Source: JAOUEA01 sp038249195 (lineage in GTDB: Bacteria > Actinomycetota > UBA4738 > HRBIN12). Taken from it: DNA of 64,000 bases. Below are positions 50,766 through 59,028 of this stretch, one piece after another; positions within the stretch are counted from its first letter, which is position 1, and each line of letters begins with the position of its first letter. The stretch covers positions 59,644-123,643 of the forward strand of contig JBBRWM010000007.1 of NCBI GenBank assembly GCA_038249195.1, written 5' to 3'. The notes beneath the pieces are model-generated. The model did no database searches. It was not told where the DNA came from and worked only from the letters and a program-made list of their open reading frames with translations. Made by a program: the position numbers and the translations under genes.

Positions 50766-52193
50766 GTGCTGACATCGCCCAAGAACCCGAGGATCGCCGC
50801 CGCGGCGCGCCTCAAGAAGCATGCCCATCGGGAAGCAGATCGTCGCTTCCTCGTGGAAGGCGCCCAGACGGTGGGCGAGGCGCTCGACCGGCTCGAGGTC
50901 CTCTTCGTGACGGACGAGCTCGATCCGCTCGTCGTGCGTGCTCGCGACTCGGGCGTGCCGATCCAACCCGTGAGCCTCGACGTCATGAGCCGGCTGACCT
51001 CGACGGTCACGCCCCAGGGGTTCGTAGGGGTGGCCCCCTTCCTCGACGTCGATCTCGAGACGTTGCCCGTGGGCGGGTGCCTCGCCATCCTGCACGAGGT
51101 ACGCGATCCCGGGAACGCCGGTACCGTGCTGCGATCGGCGGACGCGAGCGGCGCCTCGGGCGTGGTGTTCACGGCCACGTCGGTGGACCTGTACAACCCC
51201 AAGACCGTGCGGGCCTCCGCAGGCTCCATCTTCCATCTGCCCGTGGCGCGTGGGGCGGCGACGGCCGACGCCGTGCAGACCGCTCGCGCCCGCGGGTACC
51301 GCATCCTGGCGATGGGGGTCGACGGCGCGAAGGACCTGTATCGCACCGACCTCGAGGGCCCGGTCGCGTTCGTGTTCGGCAACGAGGCTCGCGGCCTGCC
51401 GCAGGAGGTGAGCGCCCTCGCGGACGTGACCGTTCGCGTCCCGCAGGCCGGGCGCGCCGAGTCCCTGAACCTCGCGGCATCGGCCACCGTATGCCTGTTC
51501 GAGCGCGCGCGCCGCGAGTCGCACCGAGGGGAGGCCCTCGAGTCGATGATCGGCGCGGCCGCGCACGACATCCGTTCCCCGCTGACGGCGATGAAGGGAT
51601 TCGGCTACGCGCTCGAGCAGCGCTGGGCGCAGATGACCGACGAACAGCGCGCCCTCATGCTGAGCGGCATCGTGCACGACGCCGATCGGATGGACACGAT
51701 CCTGCGCCAGCTCGTGGACGCCGCTCGCGTGGTGGCCGGAAACCTCGAACCCTTACGCGAGCAGGTCGACGTCGGTGCGCTCGTCGCTTCGATCGCCCAG
51801 GCCCAGAGGCGCGACCCGGACCACCCGCCGATCGGCTGGGCAGGAGAGCTCGGGAACGTGTTCGCGGACCCGGCGCGGCTCAAGACCACCATCCTGGCGT
51901 TCATCGAATCGCTCGTGTGGTGGGCGCGCGAGGGGCCGCTCAGCGTGGAGGCCGAGCGGAGGGGGGATCTCCTGCATCTGTGGGCCTCCCGCGCGGGGAC
52001 GGAGCTCACGAGCGAGGAAGCCTCGGCGCTCTTCCTGCCTCGGCGCCCCGGCGAGGGGGCCGGCAGCAAGATGGGGCTCTTCGTGGCCCGGGGCGTCGCG
52101 CAGGCGCAGGGCGGTAACGCGTGGGGCTCGGTGGCCGACGGGCGCCTCACGTTCCATCTCGATCTCCCCGTGGGGCCCGAAGCCGCCCACTAG
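50766..52193 (+). CDS. SpoU-family RNA methyltransferase fused to histidine-kinase-like module
   Basis: A 475-residue two-part protein. Residues 1-250 are a complete TrmH/SpoU 2'-O-methyltransferase: a substrate-binding domain (about 3-95), motif 1 EVRDPGNAGTVLRSADASGA (111-130), motif 2 AFVFGNEARGLPQE (201-214) and motif 3 VPQAGRAESLNLAASA (225-240). Residues 258-325 resemble a HisKA domain with H-box AAAHDIRSPLTA (264-275, His267). Residues 365-470 resemble a HATPase end with a G2-like GSKMGLFVARGVAQAQGG (433-450), but the N-box Asn is missing (AFIESLVWWA). GTG 50766 has GGGGGA five bases upstream. A SpoU gene between rplT and pheS is common; the kinase half is not. Confidence 0.85.
   Translation: MLTSPKNPRIAAAARLKKHAHREADRRFLVEGAQTVGEALDRLEVLFVTDELDPLVVRARDSGVPIQPVSLDVMSRLTSTVTPQGFVGVAPFLDVDLETLPVGGCLAILHEVRDPGNAGTVLRSADASGASGVVFTATSVDLYNPKTVRASAGSIFHLPVARGAATADAVQTARARGYRILAMGVDGAKDLYRTDLEGPVAFVFGNEARGLPQEVSALADVTVRVPQAGRAESLNLAASATVCLFERARRESHRGEALESMIGAAAHDIRSPLTAMKGFGYALEQRWAQMTDEQRALMLSGIVHDADRMDTILRQLVDAARVVAGNLEPLREQVDVGALVASIAQAQRRDPDHPPIGWAGELGNVFADPARLKTTILAFIESLVWWAREGPLSVEAERRGDLLHLWASRAGTELTSEEASALFLPRRPGEGAGSKMGLFVARGVAQAQGGNAWGSVADGRLTFHLDLPVGPEAAH
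51526..51548 (+). promoter_or_regulatory. possible internal translation start for the kinase-like half
   Basis: GAGGGGAGG (51526-51534) lies eleven bases before the in-frame ATG 51546 (Met261), exactly at the junction of the methyltransferase and the H-box domain. Initiation here would make a separate 215-residue kinase-like protein ending at 52193. Confidence 0.4.
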
Positions 52194-52253
52194 CTTGGGG
52201 GTTCTCGTTCGCGCGCCGGCATGAGGACGGTCGGTCGCGCAGAGGCCCCTTGC

Positions 52254-52259
52254 TAGACT
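52254..52259 (+). promoter_or_regulatory. putative -10 element before pheS
   Basis: TAGACT is the same hexamer as before metK and argF and ends 10 bases before ATG 52270. A TCGGTC 17 bases upstream is a weak -35. Confidence 0.45.
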
Positions 52260-52269
52260 CGGCGGCCTG

Positions 52270-53325
52270 ATGGAGGCCTCCCAGCTGCTGCGGACCTTCG
52301 AGACCGAGCTCGCCCGCGGGCGGGAGCGGATCGCGGCCGCGAACTCGTTGGAAGAACTCGATGCCGCGCGGGTCGAGGTGTTGGGCCGGCGCTCCGCGCT
52401 ATCGGGCGCGCAGAAGGAGCTGGGTGGGCTTTCCGAGGATGACCGGCGCTCCGTCGGCAAGACGGCCAACGAGGTCCGCGCCGAGCTCAACGAGGCGCTG
52501 GCAGCACGACGCGAGATGCTCGAAGGGCAGGCGGAGGCGGCGCTGCTTGGGTCAGACGGCGTCGACCTCACCCTGCCGGGCAGACGTCCTCGGATCGGAT
52601 CGTTGCATCCGCTCACCATCGTGGAGCGCCAGTTGGTGACGGTGTTTTCGAGCCTGGGGTTCCGCGTGGCCGAAGGCCCGGAGATCGAGGACGACTGGCA
52701 CAATTTCCAGGCGCTCAACATCCCCCCCGAGCACCCCGCGCGCTCGATGAAGGACTCGCTGTACGTGAACGTGCCGGACCATCCCGAGCTGCTCTTGCGC
52801 ACGGAGACCAGCGCCGTCCAGATCCGCACGATGCAGTCGCAGCCGCCCCCCGTGTACATCGTGGCGCCGGGCCGCGTCTTCCGGCGCGAGACGCCGGATG
52901 CCACGCACGCGCCCGCCTTCCATCAGCTGGAGGGCCTGGCGGTGGACGAAGGCATCACGTTCGCGGACCTGAAGGGCACGTTGGAGGAAGCGATCAAGGC
53001 CCTGTTCGGCGAGCGCAGGCGCGCGCGGCTGGACCCCGCGTACTTCCCGTTCGTGGAGCCGGGCTGCCAGGTGAGCGTCTCCTGCTTCAGATGCGATGGG
53101 GTCGGATGCCGGGTATGCGGCAACGGCTGGATCGAGTTGCTCGGCGCCGGCATGGTCCACCCCCAGGTGCTGGAGAACTGCGCCTACGACCCCGAGCGCT
53201 ACACGGGGTTCGCGTTCGGGATGGGGATCGACCGGGTGGCGCTGCTGGAGTATGCGATCCCGGACATCCGGATGCTGTTCGATGGGGACGTGCGCTTCCT
53301 CGAGCAGTTCGCGGGGGTCGCGTGA
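52270..53325 (+). CDS. pheS: phenylalanyl-tRNA synthetase alpha chain
   Basis: The catalytic subunit of PheRS. The 351-residue protein has an N-terminal coiled coil (about 1-90) that contacts tRNA, then class II motifs: EIEDDWHNFQALNIPPEHPA, LLRTETSAVQIR (normally RTHTS, so one His is Glu here), GRVFRRETPDATHAPAFHQ and FGMGIDRVALLEYAI. A Cys cluster CFRCDGVGCRVCGNGW (about 267-282) is a usual feature of bacterial PheS. It is coupled to pheT by GTGA. Confidence 0.96.
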   Translation: MEASQLLRTFETELARGRERIAAANSLEELDAARVEVLGRRSALSGAQKELGGLSEDDRRSVGKTANEVRAELNEALAARREMLEGQAEAALLGSDGVDLTLPGRRPRIGSLHPLTIVERQLVTVFSSLGFRVAEGPEIEDDWHNFQALNIPPEHPARSMKDSLYVNVPDHPELLLRTETSAVQIRTMQSQPPPVYIVAPGRVFRRETPDATHAPAFHQLEGLAVDEGITFADLKGTLEEAIKALFGERRRARLDPAYFPFVEPGCQVSVSCFRCDGVGCRVCGNGWIELLGAGMVHPQVLENCAYDPERYTGFAFGMGIDRVALLEYAIPDIRMLFDGDVRFLEQFAGVA

Positions 53326-55703
53326 AGGTCGTCTTGTCCTGGCTCCGCGAGTTCGCCCCCACGGACCTGGATGCCGAGGATCTCGCGGAGCTCATCACCC
53401 GGCGCGGTGTCAAGGTCGAGGAGATCCTGCGGCCGTGGGCCGGCCTAAAGGGCGTTGTCGCGGCTCGCGTCCTGGAGGTAGCCGACCATCCCGCTTCCGA
53501 CAGGCTCTGCGTGGCGCGGGTGGACGACGGCTCGGGCGCGCAGGTCGTGTGCGCCGGCGTGCGGAACTTCGCGGCCGGCGACCTCGTCCCGTGGGCCAAG
53601 CCCGGGTCCCGCGTCCCCGTCCTGGCGGACCCGCTGGCCCCGCGGGAGCTGCGGGGAGTCATGTCCAACGGCATGCTCTGCTCCCCGAGGGAGCTCAACA
53701 TCGCCGACACCCACGAGGGGATCCTCATCCTTCGCGAGGGCGACGGCCTGATCGCCGGCGACGACCTCAAGGAAACGCTCGATCTGGATGACGCCGTCCT
53801 GGACATCGAGGTCGAGCCGAACCGTCCCGACTTCCTCAGCGTCTTCGGCGTGGCGCGAGAGGTCGCGGCCGCCACGGCGGTGCCCCTCATGGAGCCCGAT
53901 CTCTCGATCGATGAGAGCGGGGAGACCGCCGCGGATGTTGCTCCGATCCGGCTGGAGGCCCCCGACGCGTGCCCCGACTACTTGGCCCGGATCATCCGGG
54001 GCGTCGACGCCACCCGCGCGAGCCCGCTTCGCGTCCAGGCCCGTCTCAGTGCGGCGGGCATGCGGCCGGTGTCCAACGTGGTGGACGCCACCAACTACAC
54101 CATGCTCGAACTCGGTCAGCCGCTGCATGGGTTCGATCTCAACCGGCTGTCGGGACCCGGCATCGTCGTGCGCCACGCGACCGACGCCGAGCGCCTGGTC
54201 ACGCTCGACGATCAGGAGCGAACCCTCACGAGCGAGGACCTGTTGATCTGCGATCTCGCGGGGCCGGTCGCGCTCGGCGGCGTGATGGGAGGCGCCGCCT
54301 CCGAGGTCTCCGCCGCCACGACGTCGATCCTGCTCGAGAGCGCCTACTTCACCCGCGCCGGCGTGCTGCACACCGCTCGCCGGCTGGACCTGCACAGCGA
54401 GGCGGCGCACCGGTTCGAACGCGGGACGGATCCCGAGGGCCTCGCCCGCGCGGCGACCCGGGGCGCGAAGCTCATCACCGCGTGGGCCGGAGGGGAGGTC
54501 ATGCGCGGCCACGCCCGAGCGGGCGAGGCGCCCGCGAGGCGGTGGGTCGCCATGCGCCCCGCACGGGCGGCGAAGATCCTGGACTACGAGGTCACGGCCG
54601 ACGATGCCGCCGCCGTGTTCGACGCCCTGCGGATGACCCACCGCGGCGACGATGCGCGGATCGAGGTCGAGGTGCCGGGCTATCGGGTGGACATCGACCG
54701 CGAGGTGGACCTGATCGAGGAGGTCGCGAGGATGCAGGGGTATGACCGGATCGGCTCCTCGATCCCCTCATCGGGCCGGGCGGGAGGCGTCCCCGCCGCC
54801 TACGCGTTCCGGCTGCGCGTGCGCGAAGCGCTCGTGCGATCGGGCCTGAGCGAGGCGAGGCTCTCCTCGTTCGCCTCCGTGCGGGACCTGGCGCTCTTCG
54901 GGGATACCGACGCGATCGAGATCGCGAATCCCCTGCAGGCCGACGAGGGCTTCCTGCGCACCGGGCTCATCCCGGGCCTGTTGCACGCCGCGGCGCGCAA
55001 CCAATCACGCGGGCCGCAGGCCGTGTCCCTGTTCGAGGCGGGGACGGTGTTCCGCCCGGGGACCCCGGTCCAGGAGCGGACCGCGGTCGCGTTCGTGCTC
55101 GCGGGCTCTGCCGCCCGGGACTGGTCATCGAAGGATCGTCCGTTCGACGTCCTCGACGCGAAGGGTCTCCTCGAGGCGCTCCTCGCCGAGCTCGGTGTTC
55201 GCGCATGGTCCCTGGGCGATGCGCTCGAGGGACCGTTCCATCCGGGGCGCTCGGCCACGGTGTCCGTGGGAGACCGGGAGGCGGGCGTGCTCGGGGAGCT
55301 GCTCCCTCGGGCGGCCGCCAACCTCGATCTGGAGGGCAGGATTGCGGTGGCGGAGCTCGACGTCGACGCGTTGATGGAAGCCTCCGAGGAGGTGTTCGCG
55401 TTCCTCGAGGGTCCGAGGTTCCCGCCGATCCATCGCGATCTGGCGTTCGTGATCCCCGAGGACGTGCCGGCGGGCTCCGTCCAGGCCGCGATCGAGTCGT
55501 CGGCGGGAGCGTTGCTGGAGACGAGCCGCCTCTTCGACGTGTTCCGAGGCGAGCCCCTCGCACCGGGGACGAAGAGCCTCGCCTTCGGGTTGGACCTTCG
55601 CGCGGAAGATCGGACCCTCACCCGCGAGGACTCCGAACCGGTCGTGGAAGGTATCGTGGCGCGGTTGCGGGAGAACTTCGGCGCGGAGCTGCGCGCCGAG
55701 TAG
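53322..55703 (+). CDS. pheT: phenylalanyl-tRNA synthetase beta chain
   Basis: The 793-residue structural and editing subunit. In order: the N-terminal strand VKVVLSWLREFAP, the EMAP-like OB domain (about 42-150), the B3/B4 editing domain (about 200-400, including NVVDATNYTMLELGQPLH), B5 (about 400-475), the pseudo-catalytic core, and the C-terminal ferredoxin-like anticodon domain with FPPIHRDLAFVI. GTG 53322 overlaps the pheS stop. The size and domains are normal. Confidence 0.96.
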   Translation: MKVVLSWLREFAPTDLDAEDLAELITRRGVKVEEILRPWAGLKGVVAARVLEVADHPASDRLCVARVDDGSGAQVVCAGVRNFAAGDLVPWAKPGSRVPVLADPLAPRELRGVMSNGMLCSPRELNIADTHEGILILREGDGLIAGDDLKETLDLDDAVLDIEVEPNRPDFLSVFGVAREVAAATAVPLMEPDLSIDESGETAADVAPIRLEAPDACPDYLARIIRGVDATRASPLRVQARLSAAGMRPVSNVVDATNYTMLELGQPLHGFDLNRLSGPGIVVRHATDAERLVTLDDQERTLTSEDLLICDLAGPVALGGVMGGAASEVSAATTSILLESAYFTRAGVLHTARRLDLHSEAAHRFERGTDPEGLARAATRGAKLITAWAGGEVMRGHARAGEAPARRWVAMRPARAAKILDYEVTADDAAAVFDALRMTHRGDDARIEVEVPGYRVDIDREVDLIEEVARMQGYDRIGSSIPSSGRAGGVPAAYAFRLRVREALVRSGLSEARLSSFASVRDLALFGDTDAIEIANPLQADEGFLRTGLIPGLLHAAARNQSRGPQAVSLFEAGTVFRPGTPVQERTAVAFVLAGSAARDWSSKDRPFDVLDAKGLLEALLAELGVRAWSLGDALEGPFHPGRSATVSVGDREAGVLGELLPRAAANLDLEGRIAVAELDVDALMEASEEVFAFLEGPRFPPIHRDLAFVIPEDVPAGSVQAAIESSAGALLETSRLFDVFRGEPLAPGTKSLAFGLDLRAEDRTLTREDSEPVVEGIVARLRENFGAELRAE

Positions 55704-55723
55704 CCCGCTCGGCCCGGCCCCGA

Positions 55724-55729
55724 TAGACT
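55724..55729 (+). promoter_or_regulatory. -10 element for leaderless argF
   Basis: TAGACT ends exactly seven bases before GTG 55737, without a ribosome binding site. It gives argF its own leaderless-type promoter in the short gap after pheT. Confidence 0.5.
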
Positions 55730-55736
55730 CCGCGCC

Positions 55737-56657
55737 GTGGACGGCGACTACCTTTCCGTGGACGATCTGTCCCCGGGTGAACTCGTGGACCTCCTCGCCC
55801 TATCGGCCCGGGTGAAGACCGATCCCGGTGCGTTCGTGAGGCACCTCGATCGGATGACGGTCGCGTTGATCTTCGAAAAGCCGTCCACGCGGACGCGCGT
55901 GTCCTTCGAGGTGGGGGTGGCGCAGCTGGGCGCTCATCCGCTCGTCATCGGCTCCGTCGATCTGCAGCTCGGCAGGGGTGAAACCATCGAGGACACCGGT
56001 CGGGTCCTGAGCCGCTACGTGGACGCGATCGTGCTTCGCACCTTCGAACAGGAGCGGCTCGAGGTGCTGGCCGGCGCGGCTTCGGTGCCCGTCGTGAACT
56101 CGCTGAGCGATTTCGAGCACCCGTGCCAGGCGCTGGCGGACCTCCTCACCATCCAGGAACGCATCGGGGCGCCCGCGGGGCGGGTGCTCACGTATCTGGG
56201 AGACGGGAACAACGTCGCCCACTCGCTCCTGCTCGCCGGGACCAAGATGGGTATGACGGTGCGCGTAGCCACGCCTCCCGGGTTCGAGCCGATCCCGCAG
56301 GTGGTGCACCGAGCCGAGGAGATCGCCGCGCAGACGGGCGGTTCGGTTGAGATCACGTACGACGCGGAGGCCGCCTCGGTGGGGGCGCACGTGCTCTACA
56401 CCGACGTCTGGGCGTCGATGGGTCAGGAGGCGGAGTCCGACGAGCGGGCGCTCGTCTTCCCCGCGTACCAGCTGAACGAGAAACTCCTCGCGCTCGCGGA
56501 TCCCGAGGTTTGGGTCTTTCACTGCCTTCCGGCGCACCGGGGCCAGGAGATCACCGCGAATGTGATGGACGGCTCGCGCTCCGTGGTATGGGATCAGGCC
56601 GAGAACCGGCTTCACACCCAGAAGGCCCTCCTGCTGCGGCTGCTCGACCGGGCGTAG
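55737..56657 (+). CDS. argF: ornithine carbamoyltransferase
   Basis: Makes citrulline from ornithine and carbamoyl phosphate. The 306 residues include EKPSTRTRVSFE (carbamoyl phosphate), EHPCQALADLLT, DVWASMGQE (the SMG loop that distinguishes ornithine from aspartate enzymes) and FHCLPAHRGQEI with the catalytic Cys. No other arginine gene is nearby, so it stands alone between pheT and polX. It shares its carbamoyl phosphate with PyrB. Confidence 0.94.
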   Translation: MDGDYLSVDDLSPGELVDLLALSARVKTDPGAFVRHLDRMTVALIFEKPSTRTRVSFEVGVAQLGAHPLVIGSVDLQLGRGETIEDTGRVLSRYVDAIVLRTFEQERLEVLAGAASVPVVNSLSDFEHPCQALADLLTIQERIGAPAGRVLTYLGDGNNVAHSLLLAGTKMGMTVRVATPPGFEPIPQVVHRAEEIAAQTGGSVEITYDAEAASVGAHVLYTDVWASMGQEAESDERALVFPAYQLNEKLLALADPEVWVFHCLPAHRGQEITANVMDGSRSVVWDQAENRLHTQKALLLRLLDRA

Positions 56658-56665
56658 GGAGCGCC

Positions 56666-58393
56666 GTGCCCCGCACCAACGACGACGTCGAGCAGATCCT
56701 CACGGAGTACGCGGACCTCCTTTCGATCCTGAGCGGCGACGCGTTCAAGGCGCGGGCTTACGAGAAGGCGGCGCGTGCCGTGGGCGGCTACCCTGCGGAC
56801 CTCGCGGCCATGGACCTGAAGCAGATCCTGGGTATCCCCGGGGTCGGCAAGTCGATCGGGACGAAGATCCACGCGTACCTCACGACGGGTTCGATCCCCG
56901 AGCTCGAGGACATGCGCTCCGAGATCCCGGACGGCGTGCGCGCGATGACGCTCGTTCCCGGCCTCGGTCCTAAGAAGGCGATGCTCCTGTTCGAGGAGCT
57001 CGGGGTCGATTCCGTCGATGGCCTCGCGGCGGCGGTCCACGACGACCGGATCGCCGCCCTGAAGGGATTCGGCCCCAAGACGCAGGAGAACATCGCGCGT
57101 GGGCTGCGACAGCTGAGCGCGGCCGGGGGGCGTGTGCAGATCGGGGTCGCGATGCAGGTCGCCGAGGCGCTCCTCGCCGAGCTCGAAACGCTCCCTCAGA
57201 TCAGCCGAGCCGCGTACGCGGGGTCGCTGCGCCGGATGGCCGAGACCATCGGCGACGTCGACCTCCTGGTGGCAGGGACGGATCCCACGCCGGTCATGGC
57301 TCGGTTCACGACGCTCCCGCTCGTCACCCGCGTCCTGGCGCACGGGGACACGAAGTCCTCCGTGGTGACCGACCGTGGACTGCAAGTGGATCTCCGCGTG
57401 ATCCCCCCCCAGGCCTGGGGCGCGGCGATGATCTACTTCACCGGATCCAAGGCGCACAACATCCGGATCCGCGAGCGAGCCGTCCGCCAGGGCCTGAAGC
57501 TGAACGAGTACGGGCTCTACGGCGCCGCCTCGGGATCCCTCCTGGCGGCGGAAACCGAGACGGAGGTCTACGAGCGGCTCGGCCTGCCCTACATCGAACC
57601 CACGCTGCGCGAGGATCGGGGAGAGATCGAGGCCGCCTTGGCGGGCGATCTCCCGGATCTGATCCGGATCGATGAGCTCCGAGGCGACCTGCACACGCAT
57701 ACCGATCTCACCGACGGGGTGGCCTCCTTGAACGACATGGCGACGAGCGCTGCCTCGCGAGGCTATGCCTACTACGCCGTGACCGATCACGCCCCCGACC
57801 TTGCGATGCAGCGCATGACGGATGAGAAGATGCTGCAGCAGCGGGAAGAGGTGGCCGCATTGCAGGCCCGGTTCCCCAAGATGCGCCTCCTGCACGGGAC
57901 GGAGCTGAACATCGACGCCGACGGGAGGGTCGACTGGGACGAGGAGTTTCTCGCCGGGTTCGACCTCACGGTGGCGTCCATGCATTCGTATTTCACGCTC
58001 CCGGTGCAGGAGCAGACCGCCCGCGTGATCAGGGCGATGGAGCACCCCAGCGTGAACGTCATCGGGCACCTCACGGGGCGGAAGATCGGGTCGCGGGCGC
58101 CGATCGAGCTGGACCTGGACGCTGTGTTCGCCGCGGCGGCGCGCACGGGAACGGCCCTGGAGATCAACGGTCATTTCGCCCGGTTGGACCTCAAGGACGA
58201 GCACGTCGCGTGGGCGAAGCGTCACGGCGTGCGGTTCGCGATCGATACCGACGCCCATTCGGTGGCGCATCTCGACCTGATGCGGTACGGCGTCGGCACC
58301 GCCCAGCGAGGGTGGTTGACCAAGGGCGATGTCATCAACGCGTGGCCGCTCGGGAAGTTGCAAAGGTTCCTGCGTAAGGGGCGGCCTGCCTGA
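56666..58393 (+). CDS. polX: family X DNA polymerase with PHP domain
   Basis: A 575-residue bacterial PolX. The 8-kDa and fingers regions carry two helix-hairpin-helix motifs (ILGIPGVGKSIGTKI and LVPGLGPKKAMLLFEEL). The palm has GDVDLLV and LQVDLRV with the three metal Asp. The C-terminal PHP domain begins DLHTHTDLTDG (about 342) and continues with YAVTDHA, GTELNI, HLTGRKIG and DTDAHS, so its 3'-5' exonuclease metal site is complete. It probably acts in base excision repair, a fit with the mpg glycosylase gene that overlaps its stop. GTG 56666 follows AGGGAGC. Confidence 0.93.
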   Translation: MPRTNDDVEQILTEYADLLSILSGDAFKARAYEKAARAVGGYPADLAAMDLKQILGIPGVGKSIGTKIHAYLTTGSIPELEDMRSEIPDGVRAMTLVPGLGPKKAMLLFEELGVDSVDGLAAAVHDDRIAALKGFGPKTQENIARGLRQLSAAGGRVQIGVAMQVAEALLAELETLPQISRAAYAGSLRRMAETIGDVDLLVAGTDPTPVMARFTTLPLVTRVLAHGDTKSSVVTDRGLQVDLRVIPPQAWGAAMIYFTGSKAHNIRIRERAVRQGLKLNEYGLYGAASGSLLAAETETEVYERLGLPYIEPTLREDRGEIEAALAGDLPDLIRIDELRGDLHTHTDLTDGVASLNDMATSAASRGYAYYAVTDHAPDLAMQRMTDEKMLQQREEVAALQARFPKMRLLHGTELNIDADGRVDWDEEFLAGFDLTVASMHSYFTLPVQEQTARVIRAMEHPSVNVIGHLTGRKIGSRAPIELDLDAVFAAAARTGTALEINGHFARLDLKDEHVAWAKRHGVRFAIDTDAHSVAHLDLMRYGVGTAQRGWLTKGDVINAWPLGKLQRFLRKGRPA

Positions 58394-59028
58394 GCAGACG
58401 CCGGCTGCCGCGCGCGTTCTTCGACCGGCCCGCGGTGGAGGTCGCGCCCGAGCTGTTGGGCCGCGTCCTGGTTCGGAGGCTTCCCGACGGCGAGCGACTC
58501 TCGGGCGCGATCGTGGAGGCGGAGGCCTACGAGCCCGGCGACCCGGCCAGCCACGGCTTCCGCGGGCCGACCCCGCGCAACGCCTCGATGTTCGGTCCGC
58601 CCGGCCGGCTCTATGTGTACTTCACCTACGGTCACCACTGGATGATGAACGTGGTGGCTCGCGAGCCGGGCGCGGGCAGCGCCGTGCTGCTCCGTGCGTT
58701 GGAGCCGTTGGAAGGCCGGGCACGCATGGCGGCGCATCGTGGTCGTGAGGATCTTCGGGACCTCTGCTCTGGGCCGGGCAAGCTCGCGCAGGCCCTCGCG
58801 GTCGACCGCGCCTGCGACGGAGCCGACCTGGTGCGAGGACTCGAAGTGTGGCTCGAGGACGGTGCCCAAGCCGCGTGTCGGGAGATCGTCGCGGGCACGC
58901 GGGTGGGGGTCAGTGTGGGGGTCGAGGAGGACTGGCGCTTCATGCTTCGCGACAACCCATGGGTGTCGCGAGGGCGGCCGGGGCCCCCTAGTGGGCGCCG
59001 GGGGAAGCCGGCTTCCCCGCCACGGTGA
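58390..59028 (+). CDS. mpg: 3-methyladenine DNA glycosylase (AAG/MPG family)
   Basis: A 212-residue monofunctional glycosylase that removes alkylated purines. Key segments: PRAFFDRPAVEVAPELLGRV, IVEAEAYEPGDPASH with the catalytic Glu, PRNASMFGPPGRLYVYFTYG, and GPGKLAQALAV near 140. The family N-terminus begins upstream of the first usual start (GTG 58435), so I use CTG 58390, which overlaps the polX stop (CTGA) and has AAGGGG eight bases before it. The last 20 residues are a basic Pro-rich tail that runs 41 bases into the convergent penicillin-binding protein gene. Confidence 0.88.
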   Translation: MSRRRLPRAFFDRPAVEVAPELLGRVLVRRLPDGERLSGAIVEAEAYEPGDPASHGFRGPTPRNASMFGPPGRLYVYFTYGHHWMMNVVAREPGAGSAVLLRALEPLEGRARMAAHRGREDLRDLCSGPGKLAQALAVDRACDGADLVRGLEVWLEDGAQAACREIVAGTRVGVSVGVEEDWRFMLRDNPWVSRGRPGPPSGRRGKPASPPR

